A stretch of DNA of 64,000 nucleotides, from the NCBI GenBank assembly GCA_933228895.1, contig OW121856.1, positions 15,951,805-16,015,804 on the forward strand, in the 5' to 3' direction. The DNA comes from Platycnemis pennipes. Its lineage: Eukaryota; Arthropoda; Insecta; Odonata; Platycnemididae. The position numbers and the translations under genes are program-made. The notes beneath the pieces are model-generated. The model made no database searches, was not told the origin of the DNA, and was given only the letters and a program-made list of their open reading frames with translations. Shown here piece by piece: positions 1 through 11,112 of this stretch; position 1 is the first letter of the stretch, and each line of letters starts with the position of its first letter.

Positions 1-190
1 AAGGGCCCATTCAGGGGCTTTTGGGGACCCTGAGGGTATTTTAACATAGCCTATGTTCTGTCCAGACACATTTCCTATCTACATACCAAATTTCAGCTCA
101 ATCCGTTTAGTAGTTTTTGCGTGATTGAGCAACAGACAGACGACAGACAGACAGACAGACACCATTACATTTTTATATATTAGTATGGAT
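1..190 (+). repeat. RTE-type LINE or related SINE 3' end
   Basis: The segment has the familiar insect 3' tail signature: a stretch about a query-like phrase for 'upon which the remaining bases form a tail', with a run of CAGA/GACA repeats near 140-160 followed by TTTTATATATTAGTATGGAT. RTE-clade LINEs and SINEs that borrow their tails end this way. It is cut by the window edge, so its length is unknown. Confidence 0.55.
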
Positions 191-607
191 TAGTTTTTGT
201 AATCCATAAAAAACCTACCTTTAACACCCAAGTTGTCGTCACTTAACAACACTGCTTGTCAATGCCAATACCAAACAACGTGATTGAAAAATGTACCTAT
301 CTATATGCCGTTGAGGATTGCTTGTGGGACAAGCTTCTTTTTTGACTCATTTGGATTAAGTAAGGAAGTCAATTATAGCTAAATGAAATGAATTTGAATT
401 CGCCAGTTTTCCGAATCCTCTCTACGGGATATCACTACCACGTTGACAGGGACGAAAGACTATGATCCTAGTTATTTCTCTAAGGGTATTTCTCTGAGGT
501 TATTTCATCCATGCCAGATGGGTCGAAGGGTAGGAGCGAGAGAAAGGTCTTGGCGCCCTCAAGGAGGTGGTTGAGAGAAGGCGTCAAACCTCAGTAGAGG
601 TGTGTCG
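191..607. other. No recognisable gene or repeat
   Basis: AT-rich sequence. Short open frames exist but show no family signature or codon pattern, and I see nothing I can name. Confidence 0.5.
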
Positions 608-648
608 CTCATGAGTGAATCGTTCAATGTGAACGATTCACTCATGAG
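608..648. repeat. Perfect 19-bp hairpin palindrome
   Basis: Two perfectly complementary 19-base arms (608-626 and 630-648) are separated by the 3-base loop ATG. The arms begin CTCATGAGTGAATC. It could be a foldback element remnant or the joined ends of a small inverted-repeat transposon. No target duplication is evident. Confidence 0.85.
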
Positions 649-1338
649 TGAGAACCAAATGAGTGATTTGAGTGGAAAAATCTTTTGATTTGTTATGAAA
701 GAGAGCAGCGGAGAGCAGTTTGAATCCTTTGAATCACGAGATTCAAGAGCGATCGAGATTGAGGGTAAAGAGCACAAATTTGAACTAAACTGCTTATATC
801 TGTTATAGCATGGAAATCGTGCAATAGTGCTAATACGCATTACAAAAATTATTCTTCCATAAGAGAAATTTCTCCTAAATGATGGTAATATTTAGCACAG
901 AAGTTAGGAGAACCGTGAAAACATGATCTATTATCTTTTAAGCCAATATTATTATTAAGTATTAAGTTAATAGGTGTGAACAGAAAATTTTCCGCGCTGT
1001 TTTGGCGTTGATTCAATATTATTCAGCGGTTATACATAACGAAAGCCATATTTGTGCAACTACAAAGTTGACTAAACCCAGGGAATCCTTTACAAGCACT
1101 TTACCTAGCCAATATTTGTACGCAATAGGTTTTCTCGAGCAAACATATACTGGCTAATGATGAAATTTCGGCAGTTAACAAGTTTCTACTTTGGATGGAA
1201 CACTTTGCCTTTCAAGGATCATTAGAGTTGAAATTAAAAGGCTACTTTGAGTAAGTTTCATTTTCCAAAAGCAATCAGCATGTAATTGTGTATGTTTTTA
1301 AAGTCCGAATTTCAAGCGCAGAACTAGAAGAATCCAGA
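649..1338. other. No recognisable gene or repeat
   Basis: AT-rich DNA with no long open frame and no motif I can assign. Confidence 0.5.
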
Positions 1339-1511
1339 CCCGGGGCACGAGTCTTGAATCTTTCGTTATTCACCGATTAAATATTCACGTTTTCGTTACC
1401 AAAGAAACGTCATCAACGTGGATAAACGAATAACTTGAAACGAATGACGTTTTCATAACGACAAATTTAATTCGTTATAGCGTAACAAAAGATTCAAGAC
1501 TTGACCCCCGG
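1339..1511. repeat. Small inverted-repeat element (MITE-like)
   Basis: The left end (CCGGGGCACGAGTCTTGAAT) is matched by the inverted right end near 1484-1511, with about 25 of 30 positions agreeing. The interior is rich in CGTTA/TAACG motifs and is itself partly palindromic. It has no coding capacity. Ends and target duplication are uncertain. Confidence 0.5.
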
Positions 1512-2290
1512 TGTTCATTTTCTTCATAAATTTCCATCGTTAGCGGTATCATCTACCAATGACCTGTTCTTTTATATGGTTCAGAATGAGTCAACAAGAA
1601 CCGCAGGAACTAGGGATGGGTCGGTTCCACTATTTTTCGGTTCCGGTTCGGTTCTTAACTTCGGTTCTCGGTTCCGATTCTCGGGTCCGATTCTTAATTG
1701 ACCACTTACTTTGCATTGCTTGATGGTAAGATAAGGTAATCAATAATCATTTTCAGAGACTGAACTAGAATAATTCGTGACTTTGAAGCATCTAAGTACA
1801 GCCACTTACAAAAAATTCGTACCACTTCCCTACGCAACCCGCTCAACAGGCTCTTTAATTCCTCGATGTGACAACACTGTCACCGATTCGACTGCCGAAC
1901 ACCTATCGCGTCTGGTTGACGATCTCAGAAGCAGGAGCACCCGAATGAAACATGACCTGGCAAAGCAAAGCCCCGTGATACAGGGGGTTGGAAGCTCACC
2001 GGCGGCGAGTAAGATTTTCTTTCCCAAAACAACTGACGAATGCCTTTCGCAATGCGGACCACCGTCGTGCCTCTCCATCTCGCTCGCTGACCATGCAAGC
2101 ACAGAATTTAGGAACCCCAGTTTTCCAAATTACTACTAGTATTACTACTACTAGTAAGAGTTTATATGGCTGAACTGCTTTTCGAGGAACACTCCGTGGA
2201 CCATCCATTTCCGATTCGGCCTCATCGCACTGTCGTTCGCGGAAGTCGGGAAACCCCGCGGATTAATGTGTCGACTAAACCAAGCCTCAT

Positions 2291-2335
2291 AGATCTACCA
2301 TGCAAGCCACCGCGAGGGTGCGTGGCAGGAGGTGT
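2291..2335 (-). repeat. Family 1 LINE 3'-end fragment inside the hAT-like element
   Basis: A short stretch (TGCAAGCCACCGCGAGGGTG followed by a GTGGCAGG-type motif) matches the conserved 3' end of the (TAGATG)-tailed LINE found more than 20 times in this window. Confidence 0.55.
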
Positions 2336-2399
2336 TGCTGAGGAGTGGAATCTTACGGGCGAGGGGACGGTTTTTTATTCCTAAGATAAGTTTCCATTG

Positions 2400-2940
2400 C
2401 CTTCCAGCAGTGAAAACTGACATTTTCTCACTTAAGTAATGCTACTTGCCGTTATTGGAAAATTATGCTTTTTAATTAAATACTATTATTAGCTAAAATT
2501 CACTTAGTTTGAAGGCGGCGAAGAGTCCTCGAAACAGTTTCAATGAAAGTAATCTCGACACATCAGCGATACTTTTCTATTCTACCTGAATAATATGATT
2601 ATGTTTTTCAACTTTATGAAAACAAAAATTTTCTATCGAGAATAAAAAATATTTTTTTTCTATGGAAGCCACATGCAATGCCACACATCGAGAAATTTAT
2701 ATTCCTAGATGTGAATCATACACATTTCCCTTAAGGAGCTTTCATTGACACTGCCGAGAACATTTATCTTTTTTCAGACACGTAGTAGAGCATGGGCATA
2801 ACACCATGGAGCTTTTTTCTGGGCTACAACTCACAAATTCCCGAAAGAAAGTGAATGCGTATCATTTTAACTTATTTTTCATTGTTGCATTAGGCAAGGA
2901 AGATATTTTTCGAAATCACTTCGTGATGTTAACGAAATGA
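2400..2940. other. Internal AT-rich filler of the hAT-like element
   Basis: No coding frame or recognisable repeat; ordinary AT-rich interior sequence. Confidence 0.4.
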
Positions 2941-2947
2941 AAGACGA

Positions 2948-3295
2948 TCAAAAATTAAAAATATAAAATACCAATGAAAACTCAAGAAATGAAAGAAATC
3001 CAGGCGTGCAACTTTGTGAGCATTTGTAAGAAATTCCTTCACGCCTTACCCCAAGTCCTACGCATTGCATCCTCCGACGCACGGTCTGTGGACATGTCCG
3101 AACACGAACAGCATCCCCAGTCTCTTCGGCAGTCGAAAAAGTATTTTCCCTTCCTTGGTCCACTATGCTCGCGTCTTCCTGAGAGGTGACTTTAGGTTTC
3201 CCTGAACCCGCATTTAATTTACCTGCAATCTCCCGAACTGACATATTTGCCGTTAGTATTCCTGCCATTCGGTTTCTCCACCTACCGTCAACCAA
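2948..3295 (-). pseudogene. Tc1-like transposase N-terminal relic
   Basis: The 115-residue frame resembles the paired helix-turn-helix start of Tc1-like transposases. It contains SVREIAGKLN (first HTH), then a basic G-x-P/K linker, then DASIVDQGRENTFSTAEE and CPQTVRRRM (second HTH; the family pattern is S-x-x-TVRRRL). Residues expected between the first HTH and the linker are missing. The frame then runs into unrelated sequence before any DDE catalytic domain, so it is truncated and non-functional. In an active copy this protein would bind the TIRs and cut DNA at TA sites. It lies inside the hAT-like element, next to the large palindrome. Assignment is by motif recognition only. Confidence 0.55.
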
Positions 3296-4265
3296 AATAT
3301 TGTGTGCACTCGAGTTTGAAGGGTGTTTACAAAGTTACCTAATAACAGAAAATTTAAAAATATTAATTTTTGTCGTTCAATTCTGCGCTAATGAATGTAA
3401 AAATGCATTTCTAAAAAACCCTTCAGATTATTAAACCCAAATGATAACTCCATATAAACAAGAATGTTTTATGCATTTTCTATAAAGTTTAGAATTTTAG
3501 CTGAAAAAGAAATGATACTGTAATCATATTTAATCAGAAGGCTTTTCTCCGCTTTAGGTGATCGAAAAAATACAATTTTAATTGCGTCACAATCCTTAGA
3601 TATCCTAATGTTATAATACATCGATTTTAATAACGTAATTTAATAAACTAATTTTATATCAGTTTAAATTTATGGCTTAGAATGAGACGGTTCAGCGTTT
3701 ATTTGTTGCTGGGAAAGCCGTGCGACGTTGCTGCAACAAGTAGCCGCAGACTTGTCTCACTCTGGCCCGTACAAATATAAACTGATATAAAATTAGTTGA
3801 TTAAATTACGTGCTTAACAATGATGTATTATAACATTAGGATATCTAAGGATTGAAACGCAATTCAAATAGCATTTTTTCGACCACCCAGAGCCGAGAAA
3901 AACGTTTATGATAAAAATTATTTCAGTATCATTTCCTGATAGATAAAATACTGAAAGTAATAGAAAACGCATAAAACATTCTTGTTTATATGGAAAATTT
4001 GTATTAAATAATTTGAACTGTTTTTGAGATATGTATAAGCTTTTATACTCGGTGTAATAGTTGAACACGTAAAAAACCGTCACTTTTTCCAATCAAACTT
4101 TAATAAGAAATACAAAAATATAAGAAAGAAAATTAAAGTGCCCAATTAGAATGTAGAATTCAATGACAAAAAATACTATATGATTAAAATTTCTTTATTT
4201 ATTTTGGTTACTCGTAAACACCCTTCAAACTCGAGTGCACATAATATTTTGGTCGACAGTAGGTG
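3279..4265. repeat. Nested ~987-bp imperfect palindrome
   Basis: The outer arms read CACCTACCGTCAACCAAAAT (3279 onward) and its inverted partner ending at 4265. Next inward comes the shared CACTCGAGTTTGAAGGGTGT block (3307 and 4215 regions), then the CATATAAACAAGAATGTTTT block (3450 and 3965 regions), then a ~90-bp inner block (3570-3660 and 3770-3860). The centre is near 3770. The structure suggests a foldback element or inverted duplication inside the hAT-like element. No coding sequence is seen. Confidence 0.7.
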
Positions 4266-4948
4266 TCAACTGCGGCATTCCTCTAGCGTAACTAGCGCGC
4301 ACCGTCAATGTGAATTATCGGCTTACTTTTCCTCCCAAAAACACACACTTCGCCGCTAACACCACATGCTGAATTGGGAACGAGATTAATAAATGGCAAG
4401 GCAGGTTCTCGCTCAAATCGGAACAGAGCATTTTAAACGCATAGCTACATCATATGCCCAGCTTTTGTTTCGAGGTAAGGAAACCCTCCCGGCTTGAGCT
4501 TCCAGTATCGAGTATGACGGGGCTTTGGGTCGCCAGCTCATGTTTCGCTCGGGCGCGTCTCATACCGAGATCTCCAGTCCGACGTAACTGCGTTCGGCCA
4601 ACACCCGGCAGTCGAATACAGCGACAGTGTTGTCTCATCGCTGATTTTAAAGGTCTGTTGGCCGGGTTGCGTCGGGAAGTGGTAAGAATTTTTTGTAAGT
4701 AGCTGTACACTATTTCACCAGGTTTTAATGTGAAGCCTCCACTTTCGGAGTGTGAGTAGGTTTCAAACTGGTTTTCGCGCCAATTATTTCCCTACCGATT
4801 ATTTTTGGCCTCGGTTCCGGTTCCGCTTCTAACAAAAGCTCAAGAACCGGTGGAACCGAGAACCGAAGAACCGAACCGACCCATCCCTAGCAGGAACCAT
4901 GCGCATCTCTGAATCCCGGATTCATACTCATGACAGTTCTGTTACATA

Positions 4949-5510
4949 CAGTCCAACTCGGATATAACGAGATCATTAGGACCAAATGCTTTTGCTCGTA
5001 ATATCAGTTACTCGTTACATCCGTTACTCGTTATATCCGGTACTCGTTATATCCGGTACTCGTTATATCCGGTACTCGTTATATCCGGTACTCGTTATAT
5101 CCGTCACTCGTTATATCCGTTACAAGTAGCAACAATTACTGTCACTCACTGTCTTTCCCTCTCTCACGATCACACGCGCTCTCACACACATACTATTCAG
5201 ATTGAGACTTGATAAAATAACAAAGGTTAATATAAGATGATTGAAATTACAAAATGAACTATTTATTCAGTAAACTATCCACATACATGCTAAATTTACT
5301 ACAAAAAGTCCTTGTTACGACAGTACAGCCACTGCTCGTTCATTTGGACTAAGGAATTGTTCGTTATAACCGTAAGGCTCTCTAATAAAGTCTCGTTTTA
5401 ACCGTTATATATTGCTCATAAAATGCATTATTTCCAAGCAACCCTTCTCTCTTTCCTCGCAATAGCCGAGATCTCGTTTTAACTGTGCTCGTTATAAATG
5501 AGTTTGACTG
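4949..5510. mobile_element. pogo/Tigger-like MITE with TA duplication
   Basis: The 562-bp element begins CAGTCCAACTCGGATATAAC and ends with the inverted partner TTATAAATGAGTTTGACTG. TA sits on both sides (4947-4948 and 5511-5512). CAGT ends and a TA target are typical of pogo/Tigger members of the Tc1/mariner group. It has no transposase and contains a 16-bp tandem array. Confidence 0.75.
5009..5122 (+). repeat. 16-bp tandem repeat inside the pogo-like MITE
   Basis: About seven copies of TACTCGTTATATCCGG, with minor changes in the first and last units. The unit resembles the TIR interior (TCGTTATA), suggesting amplification of a subterminal motif. Confidence 0.9.
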
Positions 5511-5841
5511 TAGTTCAAAATTATTCGTAAACCGCAAGAATCAATGACATCTGCGAATACCGGATTCATACACATCTGGATCTGCATGGTTCGCATGCGG
5601 TTCATGGTTCTTGGCGGTTCATTTTGAACCACGTAAAAGAACGAGTTATTGCCACGAACCGAGTCACGTGAATCGAATCATCTAAATGAATCGAAATTCC
5701 CATCTCCGAAGCACAGTGAGTGTGCCTAACAAGCGATGGTATCACGTTAAAAACAGTATCGAGCGAGGCAACAGGAAACCACCCTAATTATCTCCTACCC
5801 AAACCTCGGCGGGGACGCCAATAGTGGGGGAGTTAGTGAGA

Positions 5842-8452
5842 GGTACCTTGCATTTTGTGATTAAAGAATGCCACTTTGCACACGTGTTCCTGGGACCACA
5901 TAGGACCATTTAAGATGTGTAGCCACTGCCGGCAACAGAGCAGGGGCCGTGTATTGCGGGTTGCATATCTCACCGGCGAAGTACTGTGTTTTGGTCATAC
6001 ACGACTATGCTGCGTGATTTGCACGCAGAAAGGATTGTTTCCGCGTATATGACGAATATGAATGCACAAATTAAGCTAATGATTAGACAATTTCCACGTG
6101 ACAGTCGAAAAGCAGTTCTTAAGTATGCGAGTCCGCTGGCTGCATATTCTGCAGGTGCCGAATCCGATCCTCCGTCACAGATGCCTAACTCTCGTGCTAC
6201 TTACTGTATCTTCTGGTGCCGATTCCCGAGGCAAACCTAAAAAAAGAAAAAAATTTTACGTGCCACATCAAACATTGAGTGCTGTACCCTCACAGAAAAA
6301 AACCTAACCTGCTTCTCTAGGCAGTCTGTGCTACATAAGAGTGATAGCTGTTCCATGGAAAGCAGTTTGCGCTGTGGCCGATGACGGATTGCGGCCGTCA
6401 TTATCGACAGCCGCAGTTGTGAATTGGCCTTTCTTGATTTTTGGGGGACAGACCACACCATCCCGACGGTAAGTCGCGCACACCTCATTAGCTCTTTCAG
6501 TAATGATAGACTGCAGTCGGTGATAGGAAATGCCCATACCTAGCCGATATGTGCTGTCGATAAGTCCCTTCTTGCGAGTTTCTGCATAAAGTTTCGTCGC
6601 TAGGTAAACAGGGGTAGCAGTCTCTTGGCTTCTGTTTTGTCGCTTTGCCTCGCCCCTCTTTGTATTCTTGACTGAATGGTAGAATATGAGCTCTGCTATA
6701 CGCTTTGCCTCATCGTGATCACTGTGGGCAGACTTTGATGCCGAGGAAGGGCCGTTGATAATCATTCTCAGCAAAGCTACAAGACACGCAGGTACACCGC
6801 CGTTGCAGTTACCTTCAGTATTCCCGCCGAACATGTCAGATCTCACTATCTTCGCAGCTTCACACAAAGGGGCAACGTCTGAATCAAAATCTCGGGCAGC
6901 CATAGAACGTACTGCAAAGTCGACATTTTCCCTGAAAGTTATGAGACTTTCCAATCCTTCCCGGTCGCAAGATTGTAGGTAAGGACATTCCTCCAATAAT
7001 TTGTCACGTTGAATGTACGTCGTAGTTATACCCGAGCTCTTTCATAGCACCTGCCTGTAGCTTCGCAAGATCTGCCATGCTGAAGACTGCATTATCTCTG
7101 GCCGTTTCGCGAGTTTCGTTGATGTAAGCCACGAGACCCGCGAAAGCGATGCTGCAAATCTGGCGCCGTGAGATGTTAGCACTTGAGTCATTCTTTTCAC
7201 TGGCTCTTCTCCTGTTTTTGTACTCAGTGAGACATTTATTGTGGTATTGTGCCTCTAATGATATTAAGTCACAGCGTTCAGAAATTTTTGCTAAAACCTT
7301 CGAATCTTTGAGTGCAAGGGCACAGTCAGTAATAGTTTGACAGTAAGATGTCATTCTCACGTTACTCAGGTTATTTAATCTGGAGCCCGGCAAATCACAA
7401 AAGAGGCAGGTTCCTTGTTTGTACTCGGTAGAGTGGCACCTTCGAGTTTTGACTGGTGACGCATGCGAAGGACCTGCCTCTTGTCTCCTCTTGTTAGCTC
7501 TCTCCTGAGCTCTCTGAAGCTTTGTGCTGTTGCACTCTAAGTAACATGATTTGTGCCACGATGCCTTGTTTTCAATCATAGTTTTCTTTAAACCTGCGTC
7601 GCTGTTCAGGGAAGGTATGTCCAGATCAAAAGGAAGTAGAAAACAAGTAGATTTTTCGCTAGTGAATCATAACCTTCATTTATTGTGGACCATGTATATT
7701 TTGTAGGATTAATCAGCCTCTCATTTGTGTTGATTTGACACAGCATGCAGCGTTCCCACTCGATGCCTGACATGATACAACTATGCCAATAACACCCAAC
7801 CCCCTTCAAACTTACAGTATCCTCCACCTTAAACTAAAGGAAAAAAGAAGGCATGATTCGTAACTGTCACCATCAACAACTAATACCATCCAAACGCCAC
7901 ACTGAAAACCTCTGTGAATAGGAAGAATAATGATCGTTATTACTTACATGTACGAAGTAGAGCTTCACAACACTATAGCGGAATATCCATACAAACACCT
8001 AACTTATAAACGCACACTATCGCACACGCTGAACTTACAGCTTATTGTCGGTCATCACCACTTTTCTCACTCAAAACACGACTGGACGTATGTGACTTGC
8101 AACGACGGTACTACAGCGCAAGCGTCCGGCAAGCCCAGCGTACGACATGAGCGCCAGTTCCTCTGAGTATTGTTACTGTGTCTTAAGTATATAAATGTAT
8201 ACTTTGAGCGACAGAACACTTAATCTGTGCATTCATATTCGTCATATACGCGGAAACCATCCTTTCTGCGTGCAAATCACTCAACATAGTCGTGAATGAC
8301 CAAAACACAGTACTTAGCCGGTGAGATATACAACCCGCAATACACGGCCCCTGCACTGTTGCCGGCAGTGGCTACACATCTTAAATGGTACTATGTGGTC
8401 CCAGGAACACGTGTGCAAAGTGGCATTCTTTAATCACAAAATGCAAGGTACC
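5842..8452. mobile_element. 2.6-kb DNA element with ~235-bp inverted repeats
   Basis: The left arm (5842-6076, beginning GGTACCTTGCATTTTGTGAT) is matched in inverted orientation by 8219-8452 with high identity. Between them lies a decayed gene for a widespread transposon-associated protein. No convincing target duplication is visible next to either GGTACC end, so the true termini may lie slightly elsewhere or be eroded. Superfamily is not assigned. Confidence 0.75.
6331..7827 (-). pseudogene. Decayed gene of an unnamed transposon-associated protein family
   Basis: Three reading-frame pieces on the minus strand (7827-7606, 7600s-7004, 6996-6331) form one broken gene. I recognise the pattern as a protein found in many copies in arthropod, mollusc and cnidarian genomes, without knowing an accepted name. 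Landmarks in order: a W-x2-C-x2-C start (EWERCMLCQ), ENKASWHKSC, a second C-x2-C (CLFCDLP), an H-x3-C site (YHNKCL), SMADLAKL, a DFDSD block, and near the end VCPPKIKKGQFTTAAVDN with SFHG-like AFHGT. The three Cys/His groups suggest zinc binding. Frameshifts near 7605 and 7000 and loss of everything after FHGT make it non-functional. Its place between long inverted repeats suggests it may be the element's own protein, but that is inference. Confidence 0.65.
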
Positions 8453-8739
8453 CCCTGAAATAGGACATTAACGCCCCCACTACAAGTGATTAAAGGCGAT
8501 GGTTTCTTGAAGGCCGAGACAGAAGATCGAGTTCTTGAGAGGAGAGGAAGGAGAGGAAGAGAATGAATCGAGAATGTCGCTCATACGAAATGTTGGGAAA
8601 GGGAGTTTTATGACATGGCTGCCTGTGAGAACCTGAACGGAAATCTGTTTCAGGAATTCCCCCCAAAATTTTTTCATACTGATTATCCGCAAACGAGTGG
8701 CTTCCGCCCATTTTTGTACCATCATCATTTAAATTATTT
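8453..8739. other. No recognisable gene
   Basis: Short open frames on the minus strand show no family signature. It separates the TIR element from a SINE copy. Confidence 0.4.
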
Positions 8740-9005
8740 TTTAACCCGCAGGTTGGTTTTTGGTAGGTTTGGTTGTAGGTGAGGGTACAGTTCACCTCGT
8801 ACAAATCCATTGGCGTGTTAAATTTACACATTCAGGGTAGGGGGGCCAGTTCCTTTCCCTGGGCCTCCTGCAGTTTCGTACAAATGTCTGAAAAGCTGAA
8901 TATAGAATCGCAAGGATTTTTTAAGGTTTCCTTATAGGCTTCTCTCCACGATTTGAACCCGGGACTAGTTATGGAATAAACCATGACTTCCTTGTCACCG
9001 AGCCC
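8740..9005 (-). repeat. Degraded tRNA-derived SINE copy
   Basis: The sequence is a diverged direct relative of 9325-9598; both share a block reading TTTCCCTGGGCC near the middle. A B-box-like TTTGAACCCGGGAC lies at 8950-8964, read as a pol III promoter on the minus strand. The A-box end is worn. Confidence 0.55.
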
Positions 9006-9042
9006 TAAATGTGACTGTTCCGTTACAATTACTGTGATTACA

Positions 9043-9066
9043 AAATGTGATTGCGATCACATTTTA
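9043..9066. repeat. 10-bp palindrome
   Basis: AAAATGTGAT-TGCG-ATCACATTTT is a perfect 10-base inverted repeat with a 4-base loop. The surroundings (9000-9070 and 9900-9990) repeat TGTGACTGTT/CTGTGA motifs, hinting at a worn repeat family I cannot name. Confidence 0.7.
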
Positions 9067-9324
9067 GAGGACTGGTCATGTGAACGTGACGTCAATTTTT
9101 CAAAGTACTCTGTGAAAAATGATTTATAGACTGTGGTTATATATTGTGATTTCCCCAAATTCCAACGTTTACAATGGATAAAAGGAGGAAAACAAGTGAA
9201 TGTGTTTTAATCGTTTCAAGTTACCATTCAAGTCAAGGACAAGAATTGTCGTATTTCTCAGCCATATCTATTTATTTTAATACGCATCATCAAAAGTTTA
9301 TAAAGAGTTTAAAGTAATAGCATC

Positions 9325-9598
9325 ATCACTCAGTGATTCAACCCGAAGGTTGGTCTTTGACAGGTGAGAGTAGAGTACACTCCGTACTAAGCCAATGGCG
9401 CGTGAAATTCACACATTCAGGGTTGGGGGGCCAGTTCCTTTCCCTGGGCCCTGGGATTTCCTACGAAGTTCTAACACTCAGAAAATCGAATCGCGAGGAT
9501 TTTAGATGGGGGTGTCCAGAAAGACTCTTGCCCGGAATTAGAACCCGAGACCCTCCGACAGTGCTCTACCCACTAGGCCACCACTACCCCAATATCGT
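9325..9598 (-). repeat. tRNA-derived SINE
   Basis: Read on the minus strand, the head is tRNA-like: an A-box region GTGGCCTAGTGGGTAGAGC (complement of 9568-9586) and a B-box region GGTCTCGGGTTCTAATTCC (complement of 9534-9552). The body then matches the neighbouring copy at 8740-9005. Such elements are transcribed by RNA polymerase III. Confidence 0.7.
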
Positions 9599-9599
9599 A

Positions 9600-10277
9600 A
9601 AAGAATCATAAAACGTAAAAAAAATTATCATTGACTTCTGAAGATCTTTCTTCAAAAAATATATATGGGAGAGAAATACAATTCATCTCCCTCAATGGTT
9701 ACGTGTCATAAATTAATTAAATAAAATGTCACTGGTTTTTCTTCCTTTTCTCCATTTTTAACATTGGCAGTTGAAACAATGCAATCACAGACTAACCAGT
9801 GTTCACAGTGTGCTTAATCGGATAGCGGTACTTGCAGCAGTTGTCAGTAGCAAGTACATCGCAGATCACTCCTAATCACAATTTACAGGTTTCGCCGGAA
9901 CTCAGGTCACGGGTGGTGACTGTTACTTCTACATATCTGTGACTTAATCACAGTTTGTGATGCATCGCCCGTCACTATCTGGGGGGCTATTTTATCATCT
10001 CACCATTTTAATGACTCTTTGCGGGAAGGCGGGAGATCCGTTTTGCTCTCTTAATGCTCACGCTCACGAACGGTTCGTGAATTGTCGAAGCTTCTGTTGG
10101 TAGCGCTATCTGTTGCCGATCTCGTCTACTTTGAACAAATAAATTTTATTCAAATTCCAAAAATACAATTTAAAATCGTTTGTATCTTTCTCGCTCTTGC
10201 TTTTTTTCCAACTCAATCTTCAAGTGGAAACGATGGTGGCTCCATTTCACGTTCTTTATGAAGATGAGATGGGAACT
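9600..10277. other. No recognisable gene
   Basis: AT-rich, with scattered TGTGA/TCACA motifs near 9800-9990 and the phrase CACGAACGGTTCGTGAATTG at 10064-10083. I can assign no family. Confidence 0.4.
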
Positions 10278-10280
10278 AAT

Positions 10281-10786
10281 GGGTGCTTTCCAATCATCGA
10301 CGCAAGTCGACACAAGTCAACTTGTGTCGCGTTGCTTTCCAATCAGTGTGTGTCGCTAGTGTGTCACTCGCGAGTCGACACACGGTGACACACCGGTAAG
10401 GGTGAGTTATTGAAAAAAGAAAGAAGGACGGCGCAAGCTCTAAATCGCAATACGTCTGCAAGAGGCAATTTGAAAATAACCGATAAATCAGAATAAATGT
10501 TTAAGTTAAGTATTTTCTTAATTAATCATCCTACAACTCACTTTTTTGTTCATTGGTAACGATCTTGCTATAGCAAGATTTTCACTGCTAACAATAAGTC
10601 AAATAGAAGGAAGCTCCTGATTATCTTCCCACAAAAACGCACCAATCACGAGTCCCCGTGAAAGTCCTTAGCGCATCAGCTACTGCGCATCTGAAACTTG
10701 CTTTCTATTCGTGAAGACACAAGTCGACTTGAGTTGCCGCGAGTTAACTGAAGACGACGCATGAGTCGCTTGAATGGAAAGCACCC
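10281..10786. mobile_element. Harbinger-like MITE (506 bp)
   Basis: The ends are GGGTGCTTTCCAATCA and the inverse TTGAATGGAAAGCACCC, flanked by AAT (10278-10280 and 10787-10789). GGGTGCTTTCCA ends with a short 2-3-bp duplication are seen in PIF/Harbinger and ISL2EU elements. The interior has many CGACACAAGTCGAC-type small palindromes and no transposase. Confidence 0.65.
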
Positions 10787-10965
10787 AATGACAGGCGGAG
10801 ATAGTGAAACGGGTCTAGAGTCGAAAGATACGGATCAGAACGGATGAATCGTATAAAAGACCAGCACATGGCCGGCAGTTCACTGCTTGAGATCCGAAGA
10901 TGATCACGCCGCATGGGTGGCGGAGTTCAACTACGAAAAAGTGACATTTTATGACGTATTCTCAC

Positions 10966-11030
10966 TACATCTACATCTACACGATACCCTGCGAGCCACC
11001 GCGAGGGTGTGTGGCAGGGGATCTCACTAA
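10966..11030 (-). repeat. Family 1 LINE 3'-end fragment
   Basis: CATCTACATCTACACGATAC followed by the CCACCGCGAGGGTG block is the reverse complement of the (TAGATG)-tailed LINE terminus. Only about 65 bp is retained. Confidence 0.8.
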
Positions 11031-11059
11031 AGTGAGATTACAAAATAACCCCCCTGGGA

Positions 11060-11112
11060 TGCTCCGATCGGTAGCTCAAAGCTCTACCGATCAGGCCACC
11101 ACGACCCCTCGA
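11060..11112 (-). repeat. tRNA-like SINE head fragment
   Basis: On the minus strand GTGGTGGCCTGATCGGTAGA reads as a tRNA-type A-box region, as in the SINE at 9325-9598. No body follows. Confidence 0.5.

Larger units (their letters stand above)
1611..4889. mobile_element. hAT-like transposon with long TIRs and 8-bp TSD
   Basis: The element begins TAGGGATGGGTCGGTTC and ends with the inverted form GAACCGACCCATCCCTA. It is flanked by a perfect 8-bp duplication, GCAGGAAC (1603-1610 and 4890-4897), the size typical of the hAT superfamily. Similarity between the two ends extends inward for about 400 bp: roughly 1790-2030 matches the complement of 4470-4710 at moderate identity, so this is a long-TIR or foldback form. 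No hAT transposase is visible, so it is non-autonomous. It carries a Tc1-like relic, a ~1-kb palindrome and a LINE-tail fragment. The intact duplication supports the boundaries strongly; superfamily assignment rests on TSD length and end sequence. Confidence 0.8.

Noticed and set aside
9325..9598. Functional tRNA gene
   Set aside because: A- and B-box-like motifs are present, but no cloverleaf closes and a SINE body follows.
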